Assembly: GCA_950022655.1 (NCBI GenBank)
Contig: OX465584.1
Coordinates: 25,455,469-25,519,468 of the forward strand
Direction: 5' to 3'
Source of the DNA: Alentia gelatinosa
Lineage: Eukaryota; Annelida; Polychaeta; Phyllodocida; Polynoidae
Length of the DNA stretch: 64,000 bases
In this document: positions 24,442 through 36,425 of the stretch, piece after piece
Numbering within the stretch: the first letter of the stretch is position 1
How the letters are laid out: every line of letters starts with the position of its first letter
Position numbers and translations under genes: made by a program
Notes under the pieces: model-generated
Database searches by the model: none
Told to the model about the DNA's origin: nothing
Seen by the model: the letters and a program-made list of their open reading frames with translations, nothing else

Positions 24442-25970
24442 CGCTCATCGACTGGTGCCGCCTGCTCTCGCCCCGCGCACTGATCGAGTGGTTAGGCCTC
24501 CTGTCGATTGCCACCAGTTTGCACTGCTGGATAGACTTGCTCATGCCTTGCTGACTATAGGAAGATTAATGGTTGAAATAGGGGACATTGGGACCTAACA
24601 GGCGAAGTGCATTGCGGGGCGCTGTCTTTGACGCATGGTTTGTCGACACCGTCTCTTTATGCTATACTAGATGCTGGGGAACTTTCTTACCGGTCTGAAA
24701 CGATACCTGTAAGAAGTGACGATCTATGATATCTCGTATTAAAAGGCATTGATGTCATAATGTTATTGATTTGGTTTTGAAGACGTGTATGGAAATACTT
24801 AACACTAGTATGGAAAATGGATATCATATGCCTTCTATTATCACAAAATTTCTTTAGATTACATTAACAAAAATCCATTTTTTAAATCTATTATAAACAT
24901 TATTACTAGTTGTGAGAGGTCTCAACGACTTGTCGGGTGGACCTTATCTTGACCTTGGAGACACCAAGTTGACCTAAGTGTCACTGAGTTGACGTGAGTG
25001 ACATGACCTTGATTGTTGGCTGTGGGAGCGTGGCGATATGCCACCCCCTGTGATAACCCAACACGGGTCAGAGATGTGACCCAACCCACAGGGACTACTT
25101 TCTCCGACTGACCATGGCTCAGAATTCCGCGTATGAATATTGAAATAAAAGTGCGGCAGAGACAAAGAAGGCACGGCGAAGTGGAACCGGATATCCGGTC
25201 GGAAGTTGTGGTGTCGGCCATGTGAAGACAGATTTTTATACGCCCCCTGAGGTGCATAAAGCAAACGATTTCCTGTGAGTTGTCGGTCGATATGGATGCC
25301 CCGGTCGCCGCTGCAGCTGCCTACTGAACACACTACAGCTCTTTTTGCTTTTGAAGGATAACCGTTCCGTTATTTCCTTAGATGATGTTTTAATGCCATT
25401 TTAAGCTGGGTACCTAAGTATACGTGGAAATAGTAACAGACGCTATCATGTTTCTCTGAAAACTATATCAATTTCCCGGTGTTTGCACAGCTAATTCACA
25501 AAAGGATCAGTGTATGCTTATTATTGCAGAGGTGTAGAATTATTCACCAGCTTTATAGACCATTTCCCCGATATTTTATAATACATCGTAGGTCTATGGA
25601 TGGTACCACTGAAAAATGTATTCATGTCCACAATCATGACTGTTAAAAACACGATGGGCATATTTATGTCAAGGATCGTCTAGACAAAATACTACATTGA
25701 TAACGGGAACACGTAACGGCATAAAACTGAAGAAGAAAGAAACTATTCACCAATGTTTGGACTACCAGTGAAACTGAAGCGCTGCAGTCCTTACAAAAAA
25801 TATCAAACAGATTCTTCCCTTGCCGTTTAGAATCTGCACACTGGGAAAGTGGCCAACGGTATGATACCAAATATTTACAACCCTCTACGGTCTTCCTCTA
25901 CAATCATATAGCCCTGACTTCTCCCTCGCACTACCAAGAATACTCCAGCCAACCAGGGTGGTGTGCCTAT

Positions 25971-26092
25971 GAGGTCACGTGGTCACGACAGTCACGTGAC
26001 GAGGTAGGTTTCTAGAACGCGCGGGAACGTGTTCCGCCATCTCTGAACGCTACACGTCACACGGACCAGCGTCCACCGCACCGCGCCGCCTT
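25971..26092. promoter_or_regulatory. CpG-rich promoter-like island with E-boxes and heat-shock-like elements
   Basis: Holds CACGTG at 25976-25981 and the full palindrome GTCACGTGAC at 25991-26000, the site class used by USF and MITF/TFEB factors. Next come TTCTAGAA (26010-26017) and GAACGTGTTCC (26025-26035), which resemble heat-shock units. CCGCCATCT (26034-26042) matches the YY1 core. The dense, ordered set within 120 bp looks like a CpG promoter or an active enhancer. I see no start codon with a convincing coding frame on either side, so the target is unknown. Confidence 0.45.
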
Positions 26093-28764
26093 TACTTAGC
26101 GCTGTACATTTTACTTTGTATAGCATGAATGTAACGCAGGTTGTACCGAGCAGCAATAGAAAAGGGCTTATGTGAAGAGGAATACAGCCTTGTTTCTGTG
26201 GTTTTATAAAGCTTGCTTATGGACACAATCACTTGTTTTAAATCTTTCTGTATGTTTATGTAGAATACACAAATTTCAATGAATCTCAAACTGATCTACA
26301 AGGGCAAAAACTCAAAATTTTGTGATTTTTACCCAAATGAAAATTCAATTAACTTTGAGAATTTTTTTAAATATTTTTTTTTATTGTCAATGCCTCTCAA
26401 CATAGTCGAGTTATTGAGACGGTATATCGATATTATTTCCATTTGGGTCGTGCATAATCACGAATATATTTACTTTAAGTTGATATTTACAAAAATGAAC
26501 ATGTTATAGGGTGTGTGGACAAAAACAAAGGTATGGTGGAGGCACCTTAAACCCATGTCATGACACGGACAACACATCAGTCCATGTACCGCACGCGATG
26601 GTCGTAGGGAAGAGGAAGACGGAAATCCACGCGTCCGTGTTCCTCTTTCCGACTAGATCTAGGGGCCATGCCTCCCCATTCAGAAGACAACTTGCACGTT
26701 TCTCCCTTTGCAAATGTGACATCGCATGTTGCACGGGAAGGAATATTAACCCTGATTGTGGTGGTTGGGGGTGAGTCGAGGATGTTCAGGGTTGGGTGAA
26801 TGGCACACGTGGGTTTGGAGATTGGGTCAGAAGGGATTTTTCTACCTGTCAGCAGGTTACAGTAGAGATGCCGGAAGGTCGCCGCCTCCGTGTCTGCTTC
26901 CAGGGCATAAAACGACCATCAACGGGGAATAACAGGCACCAGGGCTCAGTACACCTACACGCACACGATGGATGGCCTACCTTAATTTGATTAAATACTA
27001 GTTCTATCGTGACTTCGAAGCTACCTGGATGGTAATTAAGAATGACCTAAGATTTTACAGAAGTTTTTGGCACCAATAGGATAACTTTTATAGTTTGGTT
27101 GGCCCAATTGATTAAACTTTCTATAGATCTACAACGTTTCTTTTATATAGGGGCATATTAAACCAAGTTTTTAAGACATGATATGGTTTCTTTTGGATTA
27201 AAGAAGACTTATTTATCATTTCAATCTGCAATTGCAGGGTACATTAAGAACGCTCTAACCTGTGTCCTTGGCAGGGCATTCAGACTTCCACTTTACAGTT
27301 GATTTTAAACCTTCTGCCTGTGAGAAGGCCATGTCCTCAACTTTTTATGCAAATTAAGAAACAAATCATTAAGGCAGTTTGTATTAATAAAGTAACCATT
27401 CTCACCCATATATTCCAGAATCAGTCATATATCACCTCAGATACCCACCTGGGTCGTTGATTCTCGGAAGAGACTGGGACATAATAATTTAGGCTCATAC
27501 ATGAGGACCCTTTTCTGTACGTCAAGGAGACCCAAGGATGATGTGGGTCAACTTTATTCATTTGCTCATCTGTGTGCACATGGCATGGTACTGTAGCTCC
27601 GTCGGTACCCCAACCCCCCTCCCGCAACCCCCAACCCTCTCCACACACAGAGCCACACGCTCCTGCCGAACGTGCGCAATGATAGAAGAATGTGTGGAAT
27701 GTGATAGCCCGGCCTCTGTTATCACTACCACAGTTATCACCACAGTAACTGATAGCACTTGCAGGTTAAGTGTCGAATAACAGGGTTCGGCCCTACCTGT
27801 CATATAGACTCCATCGTACCTGTGCACTGCTAGATATCGATGTGGAGCGCTCTGATATTAGAACACAAACCCAACTTCTTATATGCTGACAAGTTACGTT
27901 ATAACGAAACATAAAAAATAGAAAATACATGTTATTATTAAATGGTACATGTATCTATTTTGCTTACAGTTCATATATAGTAAGAAGTACAGGGTATTCA
28001 TAGTTTATTGCGCTGTATATTATGCTCCAGTGGAATTAAATGGAGGTGATTATGCAGCGATTTCAACTATTCGATACTCTATGTTGTCTATAGGCCTTTT
28101 TCTGTAGGCCGGTGTCGCACCTTATATGCTTAGTTACGCCAAGGCTGAAGCCAAACATTCACCTGGCAACATATAGTTTAGCATTGATTCACAGAGTGTA
28201 TTAGTGTAATACGCTCATAATACCTCTGCACATTATTTCCAGAGAAATATCAGTGATTGCATCGTATTCTATGATATTTCAGCTCCAATTTGGTATATCA
28301 TACATGCATATCACCTCAATGATCCTTTAGATATACCTTAGATAACACAGGGTCACCAAAACTGCATACACACTATTGCATTGGCATACCTTGCTATTAT
28401 ATGCATATCTTTTTTCCTATTTAAAACCACGATGATTATCAACTATAGAGTTTAGACAGCCATGACTCGTTGATACAATACCTTAGTTTGTTCCAACAAT
28501 TTAATCTCTCCAAAAACGACACCCCTGCAATCACACCCACCGTTCACACTTTAGGTGTGATTGCTATATGTCTCTATATGAATGCCGCCAGACCTAGCGG
28601 TGTTTGTCCGAGCGGCCGCGTAACTAGACAGTGGGACGTTAGGCGGCGCTGAAAGGAAACACCTGTATTGGCGCTGCCGTGTATTAGTAGGCCATCTAGC
28701 GTTAACTTCTGTTTGAAAATCTGTAGAGATTGGATCCCTCCGAGATATGACCCGATGTATATAC

Positions 28765-28765
<1 letters not shown>

Positions 28766-28857
<92 letters not shown>

Positions 28858-28875
28858 CATATATATAGATATATT
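28766..28875. repeat. (TA)n microsatellite
   Basis: About 110 bp of almost pure AT dinucleotide, interrupted by ATACAT near 28835 and 28857. Likely length-polymorphic and able to extrude cruciforms. Confidence 0.95.
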
Positions 28876-28956
28876 ACAAATATTAAACATTACCCATGTA
28901 GGATATAGTGTGACTGAGAGCGTCAAGGATAGTGAGGTGCCTCGTCGCTGCATGCT

Positions 28957-28965
28957 GAGCTGCTC
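28957..28965 (+). promoter_or_regulatory. GAGCWGCTC motif, site 5
   Basis: Exact GAGCTGCTC, first of a cluster of six between 28957 and 32579. It is followed within 20 bp by CTGCTCTC. Confidence 0.5.
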
Positions 28966-29039
28966 AGTGGATTGTGACCTGCTCTCTGTACGCCCACACA
29001 ACCTGCCTGGATTTCACTGAAAGATATACTTCCTTATCT

Positions 29040-29240
29040 CAGAGCGATATCACTGTGAACCCTGGTGACCCGGTAGTCGGTGAGCGTGCCGCACTGCGCA
29101 TGCGTGCCCCAGGCGGCGGCGCCACCTGACGGCAGCCCCGCCCTCTTATAGAAGCACCACCTCGTGGAGTGGTGTGCGGGGCAGGAGCCAACATTAGTCG
29201 ACATGCGAGCCGCACGACCGACTAATTCACCACCAACCTG
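29040..29240. promoter_or_regulatory. GC-rich promoter-like island (NRF1-like, GC box)
   Basis: TGCGCATGCG at 29095-29104 is the NRF1 core. GCCCCGCCC at 29135-29143 is a Sp1/KLF GC box, and TTATAGAAG follows at 29147. CpG density is high against the surroundings. Promoter identity is inferred; no transcript is visible. Confidence 0.4.
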
Positions 29241-29379
29241 AAACCTCATCAAAGAAAACACAGCGCGAAAAAAGAAAACCCGGAAATTATATAATGCAGA
29301 GACGGCCGTTTCCAACTTCCCATAATTATCCCACTCATAAAAAATTCCACATTGATTGCAAAAAGAATGTATATGATTA

Positions 29380-29600
29380 GTTTTCCATTTTCAGTATATA
29401 CATTTTATCTCTGTGTCTAAGACAATAAAAATGTGCATTGAGCCTTCAATTCATGAGGATAAAACAGTAGCTTGAATCACCCCAAGACCCTCAACCCCAT
29501 GTTGCGGCACAACTGACGTGTTCGTAGGCTTTCTCAGGCAGTTAATTCCACATGAAAAATATGCCCACTTTTCCCTGACCCTAACTGACAGCGCTGACAA
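29380..29600 (+). repeat. Unnamed interspersed repeat, copy 2
   Basis: Shares TTAATTCCACATGAAAAATATG, read here only in short pieces (AATTCCACATGAAAAATATG), the CAACCCCAT block and CCTAACTGACA with copies 4 and 5. The 5' part is diverged. Confidence 0.6.
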
Positions 29601-29776
29601 TGGTACTGGTTATACAGGCATGCATAGAATTTGTAAGGAACACAACTCTTGTAAAGGTTACAATAGACGTTGATCTATATTAAGGAGGGGAGAAACCAAA
29701 ACGTCCCGCCCTGCCTACTCCTCTCACACAGCACCCGCCACATACATGAATATTTGACTTGGCGGATTTGGTACCT

Positions 29777-29785
29777 GAGCTGCTC
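29777..29785 (+). promoter_or_regulatory. GAGCWGCTC motif, site 6
   Basis: Exact GAGCTGCTC with flanks gtacct / gacttc, unlike the other copies. Confidence 0.5.
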
Positions 29786-30794
29786 GACTTCCCATAAAGC
29801 CATATACAGCACTGGAATCGGCGGCTTCACTGACCCGTGTAGGGCTGATGATTAAGATAACTGTATTGAGAAGAGAAGGGTTCCCGGCTCCCGTGAAACG
29901 CGGCTGACAGCCAGCTGCCCTGTGTCGGCAGCGTGCGGACACGCACCCCCGACCACTCTCCAAGCAGAGCGGCACAGCACCTGGTCATGTTTTCTTTATT
30001 AGATCAATATATTACAGTAGGACAGAGCAGGGCAAAACAGACACAGAAACAGAGATTATAGTGGCGGTTTTTAATACGTGGATTGCATGAGTCTTGTCGA
30101 ACGTAAATTTGTCCCTAAACTAATATGAGCCTGAGGCAGGAGTTCAATTTTTGTGCTTCTCGGAGGTTATTGATTATCTGTGTTTATGTTTATGTTGTTC
30201 CAAAAATAGCAACGCTATTGAGAACAGGCAATACGGGGTCGGTTTCCTGATTTACAGAGCAACCATTTCCAAGTGTTCATTATTTATCATCTTGTAGCCA
30301 GTGATTATCAATATATCACACATAAACCGAATATGCAACGCGGCCCTACATTGCCACAGTTTCAGGTTGTCAATATCTAAACTGCCACGTTTCATATAAA
30401 TCATTTGTCGTTATGAAATGGACACAGAAAGAATATTATGGTACTTTAAATTCTTTTGGTACCTATTATTCTCTAATATGCACAGGTCTACTATTCTTGA
30501 TATAGGATTTTTTCCATAGACAAAATTTGTCTTTGATAACAGTGCATCAAAAACTATAATCTCCGAGTAAACGATTAGACCACATAAAATGTAGCTATTT
30601 TACTGGCATTTCTACAACGTGCCGCGGAAACCTCTATTATTGCATAGAGGTGAGACATTTAAATGACATAATGACTCACAAATGTCTCTAGTTTCATTGA
30701 GGAAATCTTTCCTGAAGAGGGCCTGATGGCTCAATGTGAGTTTGCTCTTTGTCTTTCTGCGCGTACCTTTAGACCGGCGACGACCCAGATACCA

Positions 30795-30813
30795 GAGCTG
30801 CTCCGAGCTGCTC
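30795..30813 (+). promoter_or_regulatory. GAGCWGCTC tandem pair, sites 7 and 8
   Basis: GAGCTGCTC at 30795-30803 and 30805-30813: two direct copies 10 bp apart, one DNA turn, so bound proteins would lie on the same face. Sits in a GC-rich patch. Confidence 0.55.
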
Positions 30814-31432
30814 GGGGCAGGTCAGGAGCATGGCGGAAGGCCGCATGCCGGAGTTGGCACGAAAGAGAAGCACCTGAAAATAAAACGAGAAAAAAGGTAC
30901 AGGAAGAAAAAAAATCAAAGAAATGCCAGTGAAAAAAGATGAGTCGATGAGAGGCAAATGTGTGTGGCGCCGCACTGCATGAATGAACTCAGTCAGACGG
31001 TCGGCCACCGCAGAAAAAATAAACCAAAACAAGACAGAAATAGGGCGGCATTAATGGATGAGTAGTTACTACAGCTACTAGTACTATTAACTGTCAGTGG
31101 CCACTACTATAGCTATACGCTTTACAGTCGCCACATGCTTTCGAGTTGACTTGCTAAAGAAAAACAGAGACACTTACGGAAAGTTTGCCAAGATATAACT
31201 TGTACATACTACCTTACATTACACTGCTGTTTCAGTAGTCTCGTTTATTTCTGGAATTTGGTCATCAAGTGGAGGTATATACATTTAAACCTATGGTCAC
31301 GGATGTGAGGCGTAATCGTATAGCCAAATATTCAGAGTATATTGAATAAATATTGAGGAAGAACCAACTTTCATCTGTTTACAATGATAAGAGTAACAGG
31401 AAAATAAATGGATATAAACATGACAAGACAGC

Positions 31433-31510
31433 GGAAAGTTTAAGAGTAGCCGGATAGAGTAATATGGGAGAGGGAAGTTTAAGAGTAGCGGGATAGGGTA
31501 ATATGGGACA
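31433..31510 (+). repeat. Two-copy 39-bp tandem repeat
   Basis: GGAAAGTTTAAGAGTAGCCG and GGGAAGTTTAAGAGTAGCGG begin consecutive 39-bp units with few differences. A simple recent duplication. Confidence 0.85.
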
Positions 31511-32498
31511 CATGTCAATGGCACTGCAGATAAGAATATGGGTTATAGGTTTGTGTAAATGAATTAGGAACCAATGAATCTGCCCGGGAGAGTTTCCTCT
31601 GAGATTGCTTTCAAGCAGACTACAGTGTTTGGCATCTGGCTTCTTCTCAAAGCTCGTCCAGGGTTATTAATGTCAATCAGCCTGTAACCTCGCATGGCAC
31701 ATGTTGAAGACTGTGGGCTCCCCTCTCCTGAGTTAAAAATAGACACAGCGCAGATGCTGTGTGCATACAAACAAGACGTGCGGTGACGGAAAGGTTAGTG
31801 ATTCAAGCTCGTCTTGATGTTAACCCGAAATGCCCCATCATCCTGTGCCATGATCAACACAAAGACACCGGAATTATTTCAGCGTCCGGCATTCATGCAC
31901 GTTGCTGCACTTTAGTTTACTCTGGTTTCTATTCATAGCATTATCAGTTATTGAAAGGGTTTTATAGATAGCTATTTCAATTCTATACTTTTGTTGTAAT
32001 TTTACAACGCCAATATAAAGATATCAATCCCTATATTGTCCGTTTGTTGAGGTGGAAGTGGACTTAACCTCCGATTTATATTTCATGAATATATATAACA
32101 AAATAGATATCCTTGCACGACATGCATTTATTGATAATGGAAATAGGTCCTGATATAGTTTTGAAGTAGAAACGAAAATAGGAAGAATGATATTTAGATA
32201 TTCCATGAGTACAATGTATTTGGGCTGCAGTTTGAGTTTGTTGTTTCCTTATTGGAAAGCTTGAAAAAATCTAAATGTTAAGAAATTATAAAATGAGTTA
32301 TGTGGTGTTATGAAGAGCAACATTCTCCTGTTGTCATGAATAACGACAATGATATAAGAGTTATCATGAATATATGTACATCCATGACTTGTATTCTATT
32401 CAGTTTCACGAATATTTGTTGATAAATTATAGTCCAGTCATCTACGGATCACTATTAAGAGAACCTGTGTATTTTCGTCTCACTTTGAGTATGTGTAA

Positions 32499-32527
32499 CT
32501 TGTTCCTTTGTTCTATTGCAGGTAAGT
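32499..32527 (+). promoter_or_regulatory. Recursive (ratchet) splice site
   Basis: A pyrimidine-rich tract (TTGTTCCTTTGTTCTATTGCAG, described here as 32500-32521) ends in CAG at 32519-32521 and is abutted by a consensus donor GTAAGT at 32522-32527. Back-to-back acceptor and donor define zero-length exons used to remove long introns stepwise in flies and vertebrates. A second donor-like GTATGA at 32631 would bound a 109-nt RS-exon of the vertebrate type. If real, the whole area is intron of a + strand gene whose exons lie outside or are tiny. Confidence 0.5.
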
Positions 32528-32558
32528 TACACTTAAACGGCTGCCGCTGTAGGCGACA

Positions 32559-32579
32559 GAGCAGCTCAGAGAGCAGCTC
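32559..32579 (-). promoter_or_regulatory. GAGCWGCTC tandem pair, sites 9 and 10
   Basis: GAGCAGCTC at 32559-32567 and 32571-32579, 12 bp start to start. The pair lies 32 bp past the recursive donor, inside the possible RS-exon. It could act on DNA, or as an exonic splicing element in RNA. Confidence 0.5.
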
Positions 32580-33776
32580 CACGGAAGCTCACAGTCCCTG
32601 GGGCATCTCCAGTGTGGTCCTGACAGAGAAGTATGACGATCATCGTGCTTACATAAAAATAGACATCTAAGGTCCCGACCAGATGAAAACAAATCCTCAT
32701 CCAATGTTGTTTGCTCAAGAAGATCACCCATCGGTCTCTTTGCTTAAGGTTCTGTAAATATTCCCCGGGTCTGACATATAGGGTTACGCTATCTTTTTCA
32801 TAAAATGTCATGTTCTTAATCCGTTTTATCATCATAATCTAACATTGAAGCATGTAGGAGGCATTGCACCTTCAACTAAAATGAAAAATAACAAAGAAAA
32901 TGTGTATTTATTTACCGATTAAAAGGAAGGATATGTATTAAGTTTTTAAACACGCATTACTATGCGTATACCTTAGAGGCAAAAGACGAATATTTACCAA
33001 AGTGTTTTAGACATGTATTTTTCAAACCCTAGGCCAGTTAGGTCATACATAAATGAAAAAAATTATAACGTGAACAGATTTAAAATAAGGCCCATACTTT
33101 TAGAATTATACCATTTAAATTTCGTATTGGCATAGTCTTCACTTATATAAAAATATACTGGTTTACCACAGACGTGACCCCAAAAAGAAAAGAAAAAAGA
33201 ATGTCACCTGCTTTCCCCAGATGAAGTCACAGGGTGGTTGCAGATGCAGGGTAGTTAACTCAGTAATTGACCAGCGTAGTGATCCTTCAGGTTTAAGCTG
33301 CTGTCTCCGCTTTTCAAATAATCCTGGCGGCAAGTCTCTTCACTCAGAAAATAAGTAAAAGTCGGATGTCCACCGCACAATGGAAGTAATTACTTTCCCT
33401 TTATGTGAACTACTTTAATTGTAGGATAAGGCGCACAATGGTGGTGTCATTAGCTACTGACAGTGATGGCACAGATGATGCTAGGCAGGCCGGCTCTTAA
33501 TGAAGTCTTTGTCAGTGTAGTGTTTATAGAATAGAGACTGTGTCAGTTGATATTATGTACATCACACCCGTTTCATTGGTGTCTATCGTCTCCGAGGTGA
33601 AACTATGGATGCTATATATTGAAATTACTATAGATCTCGTGTTTCATTCTTTTAAATGTTGTTTGAGACTATTCTCTTTGTTTATACAATATTTTGGAAA
33701 CATTTAAGAGAATTGACTAAAATAAGTCTACAAAAGTGAGAAGCTTAAATCTTTGATTGTCTCTAAATATACCCTC

Positions 33777-33809
33777 AGGGATGTTAAACCACAAATAAAC
33801 AAACAATCC
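33777..33809 (+). mobile_element. Retroelement 3' tail fragment
   Basis: GGGATGTTAAACCACAAATA followed by an ACAAAC tail resembles the ends of the SINEs at 8387, 36093 and 59243 (GGATGTNAAATCAAA..ACAAAC). Too short to assign; no target duplication found. Confidence 0.45.
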
Positions 33810-35039
33810 TCATTGAACTTGATCTCTTATAATTTACACCTGTTATATAGCAAATGGCTAGAGTATCAAATGGGGAAACTGTATCACACTTAGCCAAGGG
33901 GAAGCGTAAAAGGAGGGATACCTATCCTGTACGTAGTCTCAAGTGTCAGAGATTTAGAATTTCAAAACCTTGAGACTGTTTCACGACGAGGCAGGCCGTG
34001 GTGTAAGGAGGAGAGACAACCTCCCCTGTACTCAGCCACAAGTGTCCGGATATAAAACACAGCACCATTAGACTGCTAGTAGGTGGTTAGGTAGCAGGCG
34101 GGACCACCTTCTAAACGTCCTCCTCGGGAGGTAGCAGGGATTATTGCCAAAGGTTTACGGGCTGCCTCGTAAAATGGAAAGCTAAGTTCTCATGCCATCA
34201 GATACAATTAATACATGTAATCAGAAACAAGAATACAGCAGGGAGGATGAGCTCCCTGCTGTACCCCGCTATATGTCTGCCTTGGATCCTCTCTTATTCC
34301 TTCCCTAACCGCCCTTCTTAGCAGGCCCTTAGCCTTGACTAAGGGCAGTCGCTCCCTCCTCACCCTCTTTACTCAGTGGTGTATCTGCAGACTTCTCATC
34401 ACCCACCGCTGGTGGCCAACGACTCTGCGCGGCGACAGTAAGAGACGCGGGGAACCGGCGAGCGGCCGTTGCTGGTACCCGGGCCTAATCCCCGCCGACA
34501 TATACTACTCATGGCTGGTGACCGGCGGCCGCCCGATAACGACTGCTAGGCGCGTCGGGTATCAGCGCAGGCCACGCTGCTGCCGCGCGTCTACAGTAGG
34601 ACGCATAAAATGTGGCTCCTGTGAGCGCGGGAGGCATGGTGGCGAGGTGTATGACTGTATTACTCAGAGGCGGATCTAGAGAGATGGCTGAGAGGGGTTA
34701 CAGGGGTCAGGACTGCGACGTCCGGTTTCTCGGAATCCCTCCTCCTGTTCACTGCAGACCATGACTTATGGATGGCCCTCTTCCCTGCGTTTTTGGAAGT
34801 CCTGTATCGGCTCTTGTCTCTAATATCACCATCCTGTATGCCCGTGCTAATATTTTATAGGGCTGGTCACACGAGGAGGTGACTTAGGAGCATGCTAGAT
34901 TTCAAAGATGACAAACTCTGCTCCAATGTCCACACATTTTTAGGTGCGTACATTATTACACAGGTAGTGGCCGTTTAAGAGTTAATTAAACACCCACCAG
35001 ATTGTGGCAATAATGATACAGTCCGACACATGTTTTTCG
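33810..35039. other. Non-coding stretch with a CpG-rich patch
   Basis: 34380-34650 is CpG-rich and carries an unrecognised open frame of about 110 codons that I attribute to GC content. Nothing else supported. Confidence 0.45.
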
Positions 35040-35705
35040 TCACAGACTGGAATCGCCTCACACAGCCTACGAGGTGTGTGTCCTCGTAGACTGATATCTC
35101 CCCACACAGCCTACGAGGTGTGTGTCCTCGTAGACTGATATCTCCCCACACAGCCTACGAGGTGTGTGTCCTCGTAGACTGATATCTCCCCACACAGTCT
35201 ACGAGGTGTTCCTCCTCACAGACTGAAATCTCCCCACACAGTCTACGAGGTGTTCGTCCTCGCAGACTGAAATCTCCCCACACAGTCTACGAGGTGTTCG
35301 TCCTCACAGACTGAAATCTCCCCACACAATCTACGAGGTGTTCCTCCTTACAGACTGAAATCTCCCCACACAGTCTACGAGGTATTCGTCCTCACATACT
35401 GATATCTCCCCACACAGTTTACGAGGTGTTCGTCCTCACAGACTGAAATCTACCCACACAGTTTACGAGGTGTTTGTCCTCACAGACTGATATCTCCCCA
35501 CACAGTTTACGAGGTGTTTGTCCTCACAGACTGAGATCTCCCCACACAGTCTACGAGGTGTTCGTCCTCATAGACTGAATCTCCCCACACAGTTTACGAG
35601 GTGTTTGTCCTCACAGACTGATATCTCCCCATATAGTTTACGAGGTTTTTGTCCTCACAGAGACTGACATCTCCTCACACAGTCTACGAGGTGCCCAGGC
35701 TCATA
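35040..35705. repeat. 44-bp minisatellite, 15 units, hairpin-forming
   Basis: CAGYCTACGAGG or CAGTTTACGAGG recurs at 35063, 35107, 35151, 35195, 35239, 35283, 35327, 35371, 35415, 35459, 35503, 35547, 35590, 35634 and 35680, so the period is 44 bp with one or two indels late. The first three units are near identical, and each holds the 8-bp stem CTACGAGG / CCTCGTAG around a TGTGTGT loop. In later units the right arm becomes CCTCACAG and the stem is lost. The array therefore has a young, homogeneous edge and an old, degenerate body. Confidence 0.93.
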
Positions 35706-36092
35706 TTCACTCCGTGTGATATAGTCAGATCATACAAGAAGACCCTGCGGAGTTGACCACTAAGATGGGGACGGGAGGCCGCGGGCGGCGAGCACGGGAC
35801 TCTTGGTCGGGGAGTCTGGACACCCGGAATGGGGGTTGGCAGACACGCCTAGTTTACGGGACCTACACGACCGTTGTATTACAGACAGGAATTGGGAGGG
35901 GAGGTTCCGTTGGGCTATTCATAGTGTTCACTGGTGTGCTGTCCAGTTAAACATGGTTACTTATATGCCGTTATGTTTCGCAGTCATGAGGTAAAGTGAT
36001 CATTTAGGAGTAGCTCAGTGTGCCAACAGTTTCTTGTGTAAGGTTGATGGCGCTAGGCAAGGTGCAGTTGAGTAATAATTACCGTTAGAAAG

Positions 36093-36417
36093 GGGGTGGG
36101 GAGTTAGCTCAGTGGTTAAAGCACCGGACTTGTAACCCCAAGGTTGTAAGACTTTGTGGGTTCGAGTCCCACCCCCAGCAGTGGTAGATTTACTGCTACA
36201 ACAAAGGCCATACTTCTCATACCATGTCTATGTGGTGTGTAAAGTAAAAGAACTCTCACCCCGGTAAATATGTAGGGGTGAGATTTCTACCTGAATTCAT
36301 CACATAGATTCGATCACCACCCTAGTGGTGTAAAAGAACCTTGAGAAAGTCTGGAAAGGACTTATAATGGTTAACTGGATTTAAAATCAAAACCAAACAA
36401 ACCGAACAAACAAACCT
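36093..36417 (+). mobile_element. tRNA-derived SINE, intact
   Basis: Bounded by the 8-bp target duplication TTAGAAAG (36085-36092 and 36418-36425). The tRNA head has an A box TAGCTCAGTGGTTAAAGCA and a consensus B box GGTTCGAGTCC. The body starts AGCAGTGGTAGATTTACTGC and the element ends in an A/C-rich tail of AACAAAC repeats. At 325 bp it is the reference copy for the family in this window. Good A and B boxes suggest it could still be transcribed by RNA polymerase III. Confidence 0.92.
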
Positions 36418-36425
36418 TTAGAAAG

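Larger units (their letters stand above)
23039..28765. other. Non-coding stretch with one promoter-like island
   Basis: A pyrimidine-rich section at 23860-24400 gives long but low-complexity frames with no ATG start. A CTCF-like site lies at 24428. A CpG-rich E-box/HSE island lies at 25971-26090. The rest is unremarkable. Confidence 0.5.

Noticed and set aside
28551..29001. Long frames rich in Ile/Tyr around 28770
   Set aside because: They are translations of the (TA)n microsatellite.
34335..34679. 114-codon frame in a CpG-rich patch
   Set aside because: Arginine/glycine-rich composition is explained by GC content; no motif and no splice signals worth noting.
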